Assembly (NCBI RefSeq): GCF_025165815.1
Contig: NZ_JAFFZE010000019.1
Location: 62,001-126,000 of the forward strand
DNA: 64,000 nucleotides
Source of the DNA: Actinophytocola gossypii
Lineage (GTDB): Bacteria > Actinomycetota > Actinomycetes > Mycobacteriales > Pseudonocardiaceae
Direction: 5' to 3'
In this document: in pieces, positions 31,533 to 41,057 of the stretch
Layout of the letters: each line of letters starts with the position of its first letter
How positions within the stretch are numbered: the stretch's first letter is position 1
Position numbers and translations under genes: made by a program
The notes under the pieces: model-generated
Database searches by the model: none
What the model was told of the DNA's origin: nothing
The model's input: the letters and a program-made list of their open reading frames with translations, nothing else

Positions 31533-32822
31533 ATGCACGACCCACGGGTGCTGCTCGACCCGGCCACCGACGCGGTGCGCAAGCTCGCGCGCCGCGGCTA
31601 CGACCTCGACCTGGACGCGCTGGAGAAGCTGTTCTCCCGGCGCACCGCCACGGTGTCCGCCACCGACGACGCGCGGGCCGAGTCCAACCGGGCGGCCAAG
31701 GAGGTCGGCGCGGCGGCCAAGCGCGGCGAGGACGTCACCGCCGCACGCGAGCGCGCCCGGGAGTTGAAGGCCCGCATCGGCGAGCTGGAGGAGCAGCAGC
31801 GCGCGCTGGCCGCCGAGTTGGACGAGTTCCTCATCGGCATCCCGAACCTGCCAAGCGACGAGCTCCCGGACGGCAGCACCGACGACGACGCCCGGCTGGT
31901 CGACACCTGGGGCGAGCCGCCCGCGTTCGACTTCGAGCCGGCCGACCACGTCGACCTCGGCGAGCGCATGGGCATCCTCGACCTGGCCCGCGGCACGAAG
32001 CTGTCCGGTCCCCGGTTCGCCGTGCTGCGCGGCGCCGGTGCCCGGCTGGAGCGGGGCCTGGCCCAGTACCTGCTGGAGACGCACACCGAGCGGCACGGCT
32101 ACACGGAGTTCTCGGTCCCGGCGATCGTGAACCGTCCGACGATGACCGGCACCGGGCAGCTGCCGAAGTTCGAGGCCGACCTGTTCCGCACCGGCGTCGC
32201 CGACCGGGAGCTGTTCCTGATCCCGACCGCCGAGGTGCCGATCACGAACCTGCACGCGGGCGAGACGCTGCGCGCCGAGGACCTGCCGTTCGCGTACACC
32301 GGGCACACCCAGTGCTTCCGGTCGGAGGCCGGCTCGTACGGCAAGGACACCCGGGGGCTGATCCGCCAGCACCAGTTCGCGAAGGTGGAGCTGGTGCGGT
32401 TCTGCCTGCCGGAGCAGGCGGCCGAGGAGCTCGAGGTGCTGCGCGGGCACGCGGAGACGGTGCTGCGCGAGCTGGAGCTGGCCTACCGGGTGGTGACGCT
32501 GGCCGCGGGCGACACCGGGTTCTCCGCGCGCTACACCTATGACCTGGAGGTGTGGCTGCCCGGTCAGGGCCGGTACCGGGAGATCTCCAGCGTGTCGGAC
32601 TTCGGCACGTTCCAGGCCCGCCGGGCCGGCATCCGGACCAAGGCCAAGGACGGCACGAAGGGCTTCGCCAACACCCTGAACGGGTCGGGCCTGCCGATCG
32701 GCCGCACCCTGGTCGCGATCCTGGAGCAGCACCAGCGCGCCGACGGCTCGGTCCGCGTCCCGGAGGCGCTGGTCCCGTACGTGCGGTTCGAGCGGATCAA
32801 CCCGGACGGCACCACTTCCTGA
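31533..32822 (+). CDS. serS: Seryl-tRNA synthetase
   Basis: A 429-residue class II synthetase charging tRNA-Ser (and tRNA-Sec where present). The N-terminal antiparallel coiled coil (residues ~30-105, RAESNRAAKEVGAAAKRGEDVTAARERARELKARIGELEEQQRALAAELDEFL) grips the tRNA variable arm. Catalytic motif 2 lies in HTQCFRSEAGSYGKDTRGLIRQHQFAKVELV, motif 3 in LNGSGLPIGRTLVAILEQHQ. ATG start with GGAG upstream. Stand-alone gene after the two-component system; 16 bases before the DUF1707 gene, so likely co-transcribed with it. Confidence 0.97.
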   Translation: MHDPRVLLDPATDAVRKLARRGYDLDLDALEKLFSRRTATVSATDDARAESNRAAKEVGAAAKRGEDVTAARERARELKARIGELEEQQRALAAELDEFLIGIPNLPSDELPDGSTDDDARLVDTWGEPPAFDFEPADHVDLGERMGILDLARGTKLSGPRFAVLRGAGARLERGLAQYLLETHTERHGYTEFSVPAIVNRPTMTGTGQLPKFEADLFRTGVADRELFLIPTAEVPITNLHAGETLRAEDLPFAYTGHTQCFRSEAGSYGKDTRGLIRQHQFAKVELVRFCLPEQAAEELEVLRGHAETVLRELELAYRVVTLAAGDTGFSARYTYDLEVWLPGQGRYREISSVSDFGTFQARRAGIRTKAKDGTKGFANTLNGSGLPIGRTLVAILEQHQRADGSVRVPEALVPYVRFERINPDGTTS

Positions 32823-32838
32823 GGGCTACCGTGGTGGC

Positions 32839-33462
32839 GTGACCGCCAACTTCGATCCACGTGAGCTGCGCGTGTCCGACGCGGAGCGAACGCACGTGGT
32901 CAGCGTGCTGCAGAAGGCCATCGGGCACGGGATGCTCAACCTCGACGAGTTCACCGCGCGCACCGACCGGGCACTGGCCGCCAAGACCCGCGCCGAGCTG
33001 AACGTGCTGCTGGTCGACCTGCCCGGGGTGACCCACCGCGACTCCGACTCGCCGCTGCGGCCGCGCCCGGAGCGGATAAACGCCGTCATGGCCTCGATCC
33101 ACCGCGACGGGCAGTGGCGGGTGCCGAGGGACCTGCTGATCACCAACCGGCTCGGCTCGACCGACCTGGACTTCTCCGAGGCGATCATCGAGCACGCCGA
33201 GGTGAACATCGAGCTTCGGGTGTCCGGCGGCTCGGTGACCATCCTGCTGCCCGAGCGGGGCTCGGTGGACGCCCAGCAGGTGACGATCGCCGCGGGTGGG
33301 CTCAAGGACAAGGTCGGGGTGCGCGGCGGCGGCCGTCCGCACTTCGTGCTGTCGGGTACGGTCACCGCCGGCTCGCTGCACCTGCGCCGGGCCAGCTACA
33401 ACCGGATCGGCCGGCTGGTGATCCGGTCGCCGTGGAAGCTGTCGTGGGACAACTCGGACTAG
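32839..33462 (+). CDS. DUF1707 domain protein
   Basis: 207 residues. The N-terminal DUF1707 motif ([56 protein letters not shown]) is a short helical domain common in actinobacterial membrane or DNA-associated proteins. The C-terminal half is a beta-rich segment ([36 protein letters not shown]) resembling the cell-wall-active antibiotic response (LiaF-like) beta fold. No membrane segment. GTG start. Function unknown. Confidence 0.85.
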   Translation: MTANFDPRELRVSDAERTHVVSVLQKAIGHGMLNLDEFTARTDRALAAKTRAELNVLLVDLPGVTHRDSDSPLRPRPERINAVMASIHRDGQWRVPRDLLITNRLGSTDLDFSEAIIEHAEVNIELRVSGGSVTILLPERGSVDAQQVTIAAGGLKDKVGVRGGGRPHFVLSGTVTAGSLHLRRASYNRIGRLVIRSPWKLSWDNSD

Positions 33463-33475
33463 TACGGAGGATCGT

Positions 33476-34507
33476 GTGAAGGCTCTGGTCAAGACGGCCC
33501 AGGGCCCTGGGCTGGAACTCACCGACGTGCCGGAGCCCCGGCCGGGGCCCGGCGAGGTGAAGCTGCGCGTGCTGCGGACCGGGATCTGCGGCACCGACCT
33601 GCACATCGAGTCGTGGGACGAGTGGGCGGCCGCGACGATCACGCCGCCGCTGGTGGTTGGCCACGAGTTCGTCGGCGAGGTGGTCGAGGTCGGCGACGCG
33701 GTGACCAGGGTGAAGGCCGGTGACCTGGTGTCCGGCGAGGGCCACCTGGTGTGCGGAACGTGCCGCAACTGCAAGGCGGGCCGCCGGCACCTGTGCATCA
33801 ACACGATCGGGCTCGGCGTGCACACCGCGGGGGCGTTCGCCGAGTACGCCGTGCTGCCGGAGCAGAACGCGTGGGTGCACACCCACCCGGTCGACCTGGA
33901 CGTGGCCGCGATCTTCGACCCGTTCGGCAACGCGGTGCACACCGCACTGTCGTTCCCGGTACTCGGCGAGGACGTGCTGATCACCGGCGCCGGCCCGATC
34001 GGGCTGATGGCCGCGGCGGTCGCCAAGCACGCGGGCGCCCGGCACGTGGCGATCACCGACGTGAGCGAGCCCAGGCTGGACCTGGCCCGCAAGATCGGCG
34101 TCGACCTGGCGCTGGACGTGAGCCGGCACCGGATCGGCGAGGTGTACCCGGAGCTGGACATGTCCGAGGGCTTCGACGTCGGGATGGAGATGTCCGGCCA
34201 GCCGTCGGCGCTGCGCGAGATGATCGCGAACATGACCCACGGCGGCCGGATCGCGATGCTGGGGCTGCCGTCGAACGAGATCGCGGTCGACTGGAGCCGT
34301 GTGGTGCTCAAGATGCTGACGATCAAGGGCATCTACGGCCGGGAGATGTTCGAGACCTGGTACGCGATGTCGGTGCTGCTGCAGGCCGGCCTGGACATCT
34401 CCCCGGTGATCACGCACCGGTTCGCGTACACCGACCACGCGGCGGCGTTCACGACCGCGCGGGACGGCATGTGCGGCAAGGTCATCCTCGACTGGACGGA
34501 GAGCTGA
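33476..34507 (+). CDS. tdh: L-threonine 3-dehydrogenase
   Basis: A 343-residue zinc medium-chain dehydrogenase oxidising L-threonine to 2-amino-3-oxobutyrate with NAD. Catalytic zinc ligands: Cys in [10 protein letters not shown], His-Glu in GHEFVG; structural zinc Cys cluster [14 protein letters not shown]; Rossmann [22 protein letters not shown]. The segment [25 protein letters not shown] is typical of Tdh. GTG start with GGAGGATC upstream. Its stop overlaps the kbl start by one base (TGATG), a classical tdh-kbl operon for threonine breakdown to glycine and acetyl-CoA. Confidence 0.96.
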   Translation: MKALVKTAQGPGLELTDVPEPRPGPGEVKLRVLRTGICGTDLHIESWDEWAAATITPPLVVGHEFVGEVVEVGDAVTRVKAGDLVSGEGHLVCGTCRNCKAGRRHLCINTIGLGVHTAGAFAEYAVLPEQNAWVHTHPVDLDVAAIFDPFGNAVHTALSFPVLGEDVLITGAGPIGLMAAAVAKHAGARHVAITDVSEPRLDLARKIGVDLALDVSRHRIGEVYPELDMSEGFDVGMEMSGQPSALREMIANMTHGGRIAMLGLPSNEIAVDWSRVVLKMLTIKGIYGREMFETWYAMSVLLQAGLDISPVITHRFAYTDHAAAFTTARDGMCGKVILDWTES

Positions 34508-35688
34508 TGTACGGCGCGATGCGCGAGAACCTGCTGGCCGAGCTGGAGGAGATCCGCGCGGCCGGGCTGTTCAAGGCGGAGCGGGTGATCAGCACGCCGC
34601 AGAACGCCGCCGTGCGGGTCGGCGCCGAGGAGCCGGTGCTGAACTTCTGCGCCAACAACTACCTGGGCCTCGCCGACCACCCCGCGCTGGTCGCCGCCGC
34701 GAAGGACGCCCTCGACCGCTGGGGCTTCGGCATGGCGTCGGTGCGGTTCATCTGCGGCACCCAGGAGCCGCACAAGGAACTGGAGCACGCACTGTCGCGG
34801 TTCCTCGGCACCGACGACACCATCCTCTACAGCTCGTGCTTCGACGCGAACGCCGGCCTGTTCGAGACCCTGCTCGGCCCCGACGACGCCGTGATCTCCG
34901 ACGAGCTGAACCACGCGTCCGTGATCGACGGCATCCGCCTGTGCAAGTCCCGCCGCCTGCGGTACAAGAACCGGGACATGGCCGACCTGGAACGCCAGCT
35001 CAAGGAGGCGGCCGACGCCAGGTACCGACTGATCGCCACCGACGGCGTGTTCTCCATGGACGGCTACCTGGCGCCGCTGGACGAGATCTGCGACCTGGCC
35101 GAGGCGCACGACGCCCTGGTGATGGTCGACGACTCGCACGCCGTCGGCTTCGTCGGCGACACCGGCCGAGGAACGCCCGAGCTGTTCGGCGTCACCGACC
35201 GCGTGGACATCGTGACCGGCACCCTCGGCAAGGCCCTCGGCGGTGCCAGCGGCGGCTACACGTCCGGTAGGGCCGAGATCGTGGCGATGCTGCGTCAGCG
35301 GTCGCGCCCGTACCTGTTCTCGAACAGCCTGGCCCCGTCGATCACCGCCACCGCGCTGGCGGCACTGGAGCTGCTGTCCTCCTCCGGCGACCTGCTGGCC
35401 CGCCTGCGGGAGAACACGCACCTGTTCCGCACCCTGATGACCGAGGCTGGCTTCGACCTGCTGCCCGGCGAGCACCCGATCATCCCGGTGATGATCGGCG
35501 ACGCCGCCGAGGCGGGTCGGATGGCGGACCTGCTGCTGGCGCGCGGGATCTACGTGATCGGCTTCTCGTACCCGGTGGTGCCGCACGGCAAGGCCAGGAT
35601 TCGGACGCAGATGTCGGCCGCGCACTCGGAGGCGGACGTCCGGCGCGCTGTCGAGGCGTTCGTGGCCGCACGTGCGGACCTGGGCTGA
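34507..35688 (+). CDS. kbl: Glycine C-acetyltransferase (2-amino-3-ketobutyrate CoA ligase)
   Basis: A 393-residue PLP enzyme of the alpha-oxoamine synthase family, cleaving 2-amino-3-oxobutyrate with CoA to glycine and acetyl-CoA. Features: [13 protein letters not shown], the [15 protein letters not shown] signature, [24 protein letters not shown] (Asp and His for PLP) and the PLP Lys in [17 protein letters not shown] 34507 overlaps the tdh stop, so the two are translationally coupled and the unstable intermediate can be passed on. Confidence 0.97.
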   Translation: MYGAMRENLLAELEEIRAAGLFKAERVISTPQNAAVRVGAEEPVLNFCANNYLGLADHPALVAAAKDALDRWGFGMASVRFICGTQEPHKELEHALSRFLGTDDTILYSSCFDANAGLFETLLGPDDAVISDELNHASVIDGIRLCKSRRLRYKNRDMADLERQLKEAADARYRLIATDGVFSMDGYLAPLDEICDLAEAHDALVMVDDSHAVGFVGDTGRGTPELFGVTDRVDIVTGTLGKALGGASGGYTSGRAEIVAMLRQRSRPYLFSNSLAPSITATALAALELLSSSGDLLARLRENTHLFRTLMTEAGFDLLPGEHPIIPVMIGDAAEAGRMADLLLARGIYVIGFSYPVVPHGKARIRTQMSAAHSEADVRRAVEAFVAARADLG

Positions 35689-36184
35689 ACTGTGCGGTTC
35701 GCTGCGCATGAATGTCCTTGATCAAGCAACGGGAGCCACGCAGCGGAGCGAACCGAACACGGCAGTGGGAATTTCGTGCGCAAGTGCTAACGATTGGCCA
35801 GACCGCGCGTCCCGTAGTGCCACAATGTTCGTCAACTCTGACAGGTGACGTCACCGGAAGCCCGGCGGCGTCACACCAGAGCCCCCACGCCGGCGAACGC
35901 CGAGCGTCGGGGCCCGGCCCCAGCCCCAGGGCAAAGGCCGGGCTTCGCGCCGCCGGCACCGGTCGCGTAGCCCCCCGAGCGATCGGTGCCGGCGGCGCGG
36001 TCCGTCAGAACCACCCGATGGTCGTGCTGTCACGGGCGCGGAAACGTCCCAAGACGCCGCGTTCCCGGCCAGGCCGGTTCGTGGCACCGCCGCGATCACA
36101 CGGTGGCCGGTCCCGCGAGCCGGACCTCGACCCGTGCTCGGCATCGGCGCCACCGCCGAGCGCCACCTCGACGGTGGCGCCACC
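35689..36184. other. Non-coding, hairpin-rich intergenic region between kbl and leuS
   Basis: 496 bases between converging genes with no credible coding sequence. It holds three structured elements in turn: a dyad GGTTCGCT...AGCGAACC near 35696-35754 enclosing TCCTTGATCAAGCAA, an 8-bp GC hairpin at 35912-35943 and a perfect 16-bp inverted repeat at 35946-35999. The last two probably end transcription from both sides. Confidence 0.6.
35946..35999. terminator. Strong inverted repeat, probable terminator between kbl and leuS
   Basis: CGCGCCGCCGGCACCG (35946-35961) and CGGTGCCGGCGGCGCG (35984-35999) are perfectly complementary over 16 bp with a 22-base loop. No U-tract. Directly preceded by a smaller hairpin at 35912-35943 (GCCCGGCC/GGCCGGGC). 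Confidence 0.6.
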
Positions 36185-39004
36185 TCACAGGACGACGTTG
36201 ACCAGGCGGCCCGGTACCACGATCACCTTGCGGGGCTCGTCGCCGCCGGTCAGGGCGGTGATCTTCTCCTCGGCCAGGGCCGCGGCGCGTACCTCGTTCT
36301 GGGTGGCGGTGGCGGACACGGTCACCCGCGCACGAACCTTGCCGTTGACCTGGATCGGGTACTCGACGGTGTCCTCGACCAGGTAACGCTCGTCGGCGCG
36401 CGGGAACGGGCCGTGGGCCAGGGACTCCTCGTTCCCCAGCGCGCGCCACAGCTCCTCCGCCACGTGCGGGCACAGCGGGGCCAGCATCAGGACCATCGGC
36501 TCCAGGACCGAGCGGGGCACCGGCTTTCCCGCGTACGTCTTGGTGACGTGGTTGTTCAGCTCGATCAGCTTGGCGCCGGCCGTGTTGAAGCGCATGGCCG
36601 CGTAGTCGGCGTGGACGCCGTCGATGGCCTTGTGCAGGGCGCGCAGCGTGGACTCGTCGGGGACCTCTTCGGAGAACCGTGCCTCGCCGGTCGTCTCGTC
36701 GATGACGTTGCGCCACATGCGTTGCAGGAACCGTTGCGCGCCGACGACATCCTTGGTCGCCCAGGGGCGGGAGACCTCCATCGGGCCCATGGCCATCTCG
36801 TAGAACCGGAACGTGTCGGCGCCGTACCGCTCGCACATCTCGTCCGGCGTGACCACGTTCTTCAGGCTCTTGCCCATCTTGCCGTACTCCTGGCGGACCT
36901 CCTTGCCCTGCCAGAAGAACTTGCCGTCCTCTTCGGACACTTCCTCGGCCGGGACGTACACGCCGCGCTCGTCGGTGTACGCGTACGCCTGGATGTAGCC
37001 CTGGTTGAACAGCTTGCGGTACGGCTCCGGCCCGGACAGGTGACCCAGGTCGTACAGCACCTTCTGCCAGAACCTCGAGTACAGCAGGTGCAGCACGGCG
37101 TGCTCGATGCCGCCGATGTACAGGTCAACCCCGCCCGGGTCGTTCGGGCCGTGCTCCTCGGGCCGCGGGCCAAGCCAGTAGCGCTCGTTCTCCGGCTCGC
37201 AGAAGCGTTCGGTGTCCGTCGGATCCACGTAGCGCAGCTGGTACCAGCACGAACCCGCCCACTGGGGCATCACGTTCGCGTCCCGCCGGTACCGCTTCAT
37301 GCCGTCGCCCAGGTCCAGGTCGACCTCGATCCAGTCCGCCGCGCGGGACAGCGGCGGGGACGGCTCGGTGTCGGCGTCGTCCGGGTCGAACGTGCGGGGG
37401 GAGTAGTCGTCGACCTCGGGCAGCTCGACCGGCAGCATGCTGTCCGGCAGCGGGTGCGGCAGGCCGTCCTCGTCGTACACGATCGGGAACGGCTCACCCC
37501 AGTACCGCTGGCGGGCGAACAGCCAGTCGCGCAGCTTGTACTGCAGGCGGCCCTCGCCGTGGCCGTGCCGTTCCAGCCACTCGATGATCGTCTTCTTGGC
37601 CTCGGCGACGTCCATGCCGTCCAGGAACTCCGAGTTGATCGCCGGCCCCTCGCCGGTGAACGCCTCGCCGTCGAAGCCCTCGGTCGGCGCCACGGTGCGG
37701 ACGATCGGCAGGCCGAACTCGCGGGCGAAGTCCCAGTCGCGCTGGTCCTGGCCGGGCACCGCCATGATCGCGCCGGTGCCGTAGCCCATCAGCACGTAGT
37801 CGGCGATGAAGACCGGGATCTCCTTGTCGTTCGCGGGGTTCAGCGCGAACGTGCCGACGAACACGCCGGTCTTGTCCTTGTTCTCCTGCCGGTCCAGCTC
37901 CGACTTCCTGGACGCGGCCAGCCGGTAGGCGGCGATCGCCTCGGCCGGGGTGGCTGCGCCGCCGGTCCAGCGCTCGTCGACGCCCGCCGGCCACTCGGCG
38001 GCGGTGATCCGGTCGACCAGCGGGTGCTCGGGGGCCAGCACCATGTACGTCGCGCCGAACACGGTGTCCGGGCGGGTGGTGAAGACCTCGATGGCGTCGT
38101 CACCCACCGGGAACCGGATGTGCGCGCCGGCGGACCGGCCGATCCAGTTCCGCTGCATGGTCTTGACCTTCTCCGGCCAGTCCAGCGTGTCCAGGTCGTC
38201 GACCAGGCGGTCGGCGTACGCGGTGATCCGCATCATCCACTGGCGCAGGTTCTTGCGGAACACCGGGAAGTTGCCGCGGTCGCTGCGGCCGTCCGGGGTG
38301 ACCTCCTCGTTGGCCACCACTGTGCCCAGGCCGGGACACCAGTTGACCGGCGCGTCGGACTGGTACACCAGCCGGTGGGAGTCGATCACCTTCCGCTGCT
38401 CGACCCGGGACAGCGCCGACCACGCCCGGCCGTCCGGGGTGGCGCGCTCGCCGCCCGCGTACTCGGCCTCCAGGTCGGCGATCGGCCGGGCCTTGTTCAC
38501 CCGCTCGTCGAACCAGGCGTTGTAGATCTGCAGGAAGATCCACTGCGTCCAGCGGTAGTACGTCAGGTCGGTGGTGGCGATCCGGCGGCGCTCGTCGTGG
38601 CCGAGGCCCAGCTTGCGGATCTGGCTCAGGTACCGCTGGATGTTGTCCTCGGTCGTCTTGCGCGGGTGCTGGCCGGTCTGCACGGCGTACTGCTCGGCGG
38701 GCAGCCCGAACGCGTCGAACCCCATGGTGTGCAGCACGTTCCGCCCGGTCATCCGGTGGTAGCGGGCGAACACGTCGGTGCCGATGAAGCCCAGCGGATG
38801 CCCGACGTGCAGACCCGCCCCGGACGGGTACGGGAACATGTCCTGCACGAACAGCTTGTCCTCCGGCACGTCGCCGGCGAGCGGGCCGACCGGGTTCGGC
38901 GCGTGGAACGTGCCGTTCTCCTCCCAGTACCGCTGCCAGCGGGACTCGATCGAGTTGGCCACCTCGGCCGTGTACCGGTGGGCCGGCGTGGACTCGTCGC
39001 TCAT
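36185..39004 (-). CDS. leuS: Leucyl-tRNA synthetase
   Basis: A 939-residue class I synthetase. I place the start at ATG 39002-39004 ([33 protein letters not shown]), with AAGGA upstream; the frame is open further up but covers the attenuator. Motifs: HIGH-like HVGHPLGF in [28 protein letters not shown]1 editing domain with [11 protein letters not shown] (threonine-rich editing site) and [22 protein letters not shown]; catalytic KMSKS as [11 protein letters not shown]-terminal [25 protein letters not shown] anticodon-binding helices. Expression appears controlled by a leucine-rich leader peptide and attenuator directly upstream. Confidence 0.97.
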   Translation of the reverse strand: MSDESTPAHRYTAEVANSIESRWQRYWEENGTFHAPNPVGPLAGDVPEDKLFVQDMFPYPSGAGLHVGHPLGFIGTDVFARYHRMTGRNVLHTMGFDAFGLPAEQYAVQTGQHPRKTTEDNIQRYLSQIRKLGLGHDERRRIATTDLTYYRWTQWIFLQIYNAWFDERVNKARPIADLEAEYAGGERATPDGRAWSALSRVEQRKVIDSHRLVYQSDAPVNWCPGLGTVVANEEVTPDGRSDRGNFPVFRKNLRQWMMRITAYADRLVDDLDTLDWPEKVKTMQRNWIGRSAGAHIRFPVGDDAIEVFTTRPDTVFGATYMVLAPEHPLVDRITAAEWPAGVDERWTGGAATPAEAIAAYRLAASRKSELDRQENKDKTGVFVGTFALNPANDKEIPVFIADYVLMGYGTGAIMAVPGQDQRDWDFAREFGLPIVRTVAPTEGFDGEAFTGEGPAINSEFLDGMDVAEAKKTIIEWLERHGHGEGRLQYKLRDWLFARQRYWGEPFPIVYDEDGLPHPLPDSMLPVELPEVDDYSPRTFDPDDADTEPSPPLSRAADWIEVDLDLGDGMKRYRRDANVMPQWAGSCWYQLRYVDPTDTERFCEPENERYWLGPRPEEHGPNDPGGVDLYIGGIEHAVLHLLYSRFWQKVLYDLGHLSGPEPYRKLFNQGYIQAYAYTDERGVYVPAEEVSEEDGKFFWQGKEVRQEYGKMGKSLKNVVTPDEMCERYGADTFRFYEMAMGPMEVSRPWATKDVVGAQRFLQRMWRNVIDETTGEARFSEEVPDESTLRALHKAIDGVHADYAAMRFNTAGAKLIELNNHVTKTYAGKPVPRSVLEPMVLMLAPLCPHVAEELWRALGNEESLAHGPFPRADERYLVEDTVEYPIQVNGKVRARVTVSATATQNEVRAAALAEEKITALTGGDEPRKVIVVPGRLVNVVL

Positions 39005-39040
39005 CGGGGGTCCTTCCCTGCTGCACTCGCTCGCGGACAC

Positions 39041-39075
39041 AAAAAACCCCTCTGCCACGAGGGCATGAGGGGTTT
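39041..39075 (-). terminator. Attenuator terminator in the leuS leader
   Basis: On the leuS (minus) strand AACCCCTC-A-TGCC pairs with GGCA-GAGGGGTT (12 bp with one bulged A), followed by six U residues. It lies between the leader peptide and leuS, 36 bases before the start codon, so it must be bypassed for leuS expression. A second hairpin (39076-39105, 11 bp with one G-U) precedes it. Confidence 0.88.
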
Positions 39076-39095
39076 GCCGCGCCGACACCTCGGGG

Positions 39096-39131
39096 TCAGC
39101 GCGGCCACCTAAGGAGCAGGCGTCCGCTCAT
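39096..39131 (-). CDS. Leucine-rich leader peptide of leuS
   Basis: ATG to TGA, 11 residues: [11 protein letters not shown], with three consecutive Leu codons (CTG CTC CTT) at codons 5-7. The stop falls inside the first leader hairpin (39076-39105). The ATG lies only six bases after a -10-like TATTCT, so the transcript probably begins at or next to the A of the ATG (leaderless). A run of Leu codons just before a terminator in front of leuS is the layout of classical attenuation: ribosomes slow when Leu-tRNA is short and prevent termination. Confidence 0.75.
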   Translation of the reverse strand: MSGRLLLRWPR

Positions 39132-39137
39132 GCCATC

Positions 39138-39143
39138 AGAATA
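39138..39143 (-). promoter_or_regulatory. Candidate -10 element of leuS leader
   Basis: TATTCT on the minus strand, six bases before the leader-peptide ATG. It is the only AT-rich hexamer in the region upstream. No clear -35 is seen. Confidence 0.55.
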
Positions 39144-39257
39144 GCGCGGGCGCGACCACCAGCCATCCGGGTTCCGCACGAATGCGGTTTTCCGCAGGTC
39201 AACCGTGCGGTGAACCGCAGTGTTCGATGATCACGTCCCGCATAGCGTCGCGGCCAT

Positions 39258-39740
39258 GTTGCTCAACACGATCTCGAGCACACCAGCGTGCCCGGCAACC
39301 GCGCGGCCCTGCCCCACCCGCACGCCCACGGCTACGAACCGCTCCCGACGGACCCGCCTCGGGTCGTGGACGCCACGTACATGGACCCGTCACTGGACTG
39401 GGCGGCGGGCGAGATGATCTCCACCACCCGGGACCTGACGCGCTTCGTCACCGCGTTACTCGACGGCCGGCTGACGAGCCGGGAGAGCCTGGCCGAGATG
39501 CGGCGGACGACGGACGCCGGCCCCCTGTTCCGCTACGGGCTGGGACTGCAGGAGTTCACGGTCCCGTGCGCCGACGGCCCGCAGCCGGTGTGGGGCCACA
39601 CCGGCCAGCTGATCGGTTACCTCACCGTCGCCCTCGCGGACGGGGAGGACACGTCGATGGTCCTGTCCCTGAACCCGTACGAACAGGACCCGCCCGTCGA
39701 GGCGGTGCTGGCCATGGCGGTATCGGTGTTCTGCCGCTGA
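39258..39740 (+). pseudogene. 5'-truncated serine hydrolase (beta-lactamase/D-Ala-D-Ala carboxypeptidase family)
   Basis: The reading frame starts abruptly with LEHTSVPGN-type sequence (near 39276), a mid-protein motif of class C beta-lactamase-like hydrolases, and continues with AAGEMISTTRDLTRFVTALLDGRL and WGHTGQLIGYLT, which carries the His-Thr-Gly variant of the third active-site motif. The Ser-x-x-Lys and Tyr-x-Asn motifs that should precede are absent, because upstream is the leuS leader region. So this is the C-terminal ~160 residues of a once complete ~380-residue hydrolase. A GTG at 39288 could still start a 150-residue product. Confidence 0.78.
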
Positions 39741-39765
39741 CCCGGGCACGCTTACCATCGAGGGC

Positions 39766-40185
39766 GTGCAACTCCTCGCGTTCGTGCCCCTGGTGATCGG
39801 GCTGGTCATTGCCGTTGTCGGGGTTCTCGGGGTCCGGGAGCGGCTGCCGCGCAACCGGTTCGGCGGGGTGCGGACGGCGGCCACGATGCGCGACGACCGG
39901 ACCTTCCGGGTCGCGAACAGGGTCGCCGGGCTACCGGTCGCCGTCGCCGGGACGGTCGGGGTGGTCGCCGGAGTCCTGGGACTCGCGGCGGACAGCCTGG
40001 TCCTCGCGATCGTCGGGTTCGTCGGGATGACCGGGATCGCGCTCGCCGGCGGGGTGCTCGGACACCGGGCCGCGGAGGCGATGCCTGAGCCGGTGCCGGA
40101 GGAGAAGCCGGAGCTGCCGGCGGGCTGTCGCGGGTGCGCGTGCGGCGGGTGCGACCTCGCCGCGGCGGTGCAGCGGTCAGTTTGA
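39766..40185 (+). CDS. SdpI-family small membrane protein
   Basis: 139 residues with three membrane helices (LLAFVPLVIGLVIAVVGVLGV, VAGLPVAVAGTVGVVAGVLGL, LVLAIVGFVGMTGIALAGGVLG). The segment RNRFGGVRTAATMRDDRTFRVANRVAG between helices 1 and 2 is the SdpI/YhfL signature. SdpI confers immunity to a toxin in Bacillus, but most homologues are uncharacterised. The C-terminus adds a Cys-rich motif (CRGCACGGC) that could bind metal, which is unusual. GTG start; 3' end overlaps the converging yqgE gene by nine bases. Confidence 0.82.
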   Translation: MQLLAFVPLVIGLVIAVVGVLGVRERLPRNRFGGVRTAATMRDDRTFRVANRVAGLPVAVAGTVGVVAGVLGLAADSLVLAIVGFVGMTGIALAGGVLGHRAAEAMPEPVPEEKPELPAGCRGCACGGCDLAAAVQRSV

Positions 40186-40770
40186 GCGAACGTCACCCGG
40201 ATGGGTGGCGAGCAGGGCCAGGGGCATGCCCTGGCGTCTCAGCACCCGGCCCCACAGGTCCTGGTCGGCCGGGGCGAGCACGTCGCTCGGCAGGGCCGGA
40301 ACCACGATCCAGTCACCGCGCTCGATCTCGCCGGCGACCTGGCCGACGTCCCAGCCCGCGTAGCCGGCGAACACCCGCAGGCCCCGGAACTTCGGCACCA
40401 GGGAGTCCGGGTCGGCGTCCAGGTCGACCAGCGCGACCGGGCCGCGCACGCCGATCAGGCCCTTGACGCCGCTGGCCTCCTCGCCGGTGCGCATCGCGGC
40501 CAGGCACAACGCCGTCTTCTGCTCCACCGGGCCGCCGACGAACACCGAACCGGGGTTGGTCACGTGCGGGCCCCAGCTGGGCAGCACGTCGTCGACCGGG
40601 ACCTCGCTGGGCCGGTTGAGCACCACTCCCAGGGTGCCCTCGCCGCGGTGGTCGATCACGAACACCACCGTGCGGCGGAAGTTGGAGTCGGTGAGGCTGG
40701 GAGCCGCCACGAGCAGCGTGCCCGGCTCCACAGCTGCGTCGGGGGCTGCGTCGGACGACTCGGATCGCAC
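40177..40770 (-). CDS. YqgE/AlgH (UPF0301) family protein
   Basis: 197 residues from GTG 40768-40770. Family motifs: GTLLVAAPSLTDSNFRRTVVFVIDHRGEGTLGVVLNRPSEV, VFVGGPVEQKTALCL, RVFAGYAGWDVGQVAGEIERGDWIVVPA. The fold is known but the molecular role of YqgE/AlgH is not. In mycobacteria the homologue sits beside an MFS gene and near leuS (Rv0037c-Rv0041), as here. The frame is open upstream to 41004 but without credible starts. Confidence 0.88.
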   Translation of the reverse strand: MRSESSDAAPDAAVEPGTLLVAAPSLTDSNFRRTVVFVIDHRGEGTLGVVLNRPSEVPVDDVLPSWGPHVTNPGSVFVGGPVEQKTALCLAAMRTGEEASGVKGLIGVRGPVALVDLDADPDSLVPKFRGLRVFAGYAGWDVGQVAGEIERGDWIVVPALPSDVLAPADQDLWGRVLRRQGMPLALLATHPGDVRSN

Positions 40771-40970
40771 GGGGACATGATCCCACCCGTCCAGTCGGAA
40801 TCCAGCGGCCGGATGGACTTTCGGGAACAATGGGTGGGGCCGGCTCGTTGGAGTCGGTGGCAGGAGCACCACCGTGTCCCCCGGGCTCAACCTAGAAGAG
40901 CCTTTGTGGAATACCGTCCGGCTGGAGCCACACTGCGCCAACCGCCGAGAGGCGACCGGGTGCTCCACCA

Positions 40971-41013
40971 CCGAACGGCGTGCGCCCGCTTCGGCGGGTC
41001 GCACGCCGTTCGG
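40971..41013. repeat. Long near-perfect hairpin upstream of the MFS gene
   Basis: CCGAACGGCGTGCG (40971-40984) pairs with CGCACGCCGTTCGG (41000-41013); inside, CCCGC/GCGGG adds five pairs around a TTCG tetraloop, with one bulged T. Nineteen base pairs in all. It lies between two divergent genes, 44 bases before the MFS start, where no upstream gene on that strand needs a terminator. Possible attenuator or roadblock. Confidence 0.7.
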
Positions 41014-41057
41014 ACTTCTAACGACCTCCTGACGGTCGCCGCATAGGGTGAGTAGTC

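Noticed and set aside
30132-32732. An 866-codon minus-strand frame opposite the kinase, regulator and serS
   Set aside because: GC-driven shadow across three solid genes.
35712-36386. A 224-codon plus-strand gene after kbl
   Set aside because: The translation runs through hairpins and into the antisense of leuS, with no recognisable features.
39005-39088. A longer leuS N-terminus ([16 protein letters not shown]...)
   Set aside because: That stretch is the attenuator terminator and leader RNA; the ATG at 39004 has the ribosome site and the correct LeuRS N-terminus.
39005-39143. T-box riboswitch upstream of leuS
   Set aside because: The sequence AGGTGGCCGCG only loosely recalls a T-box; there is no specifier stem and the region is too short. 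The leader peptide with three Leu codons explains it better.
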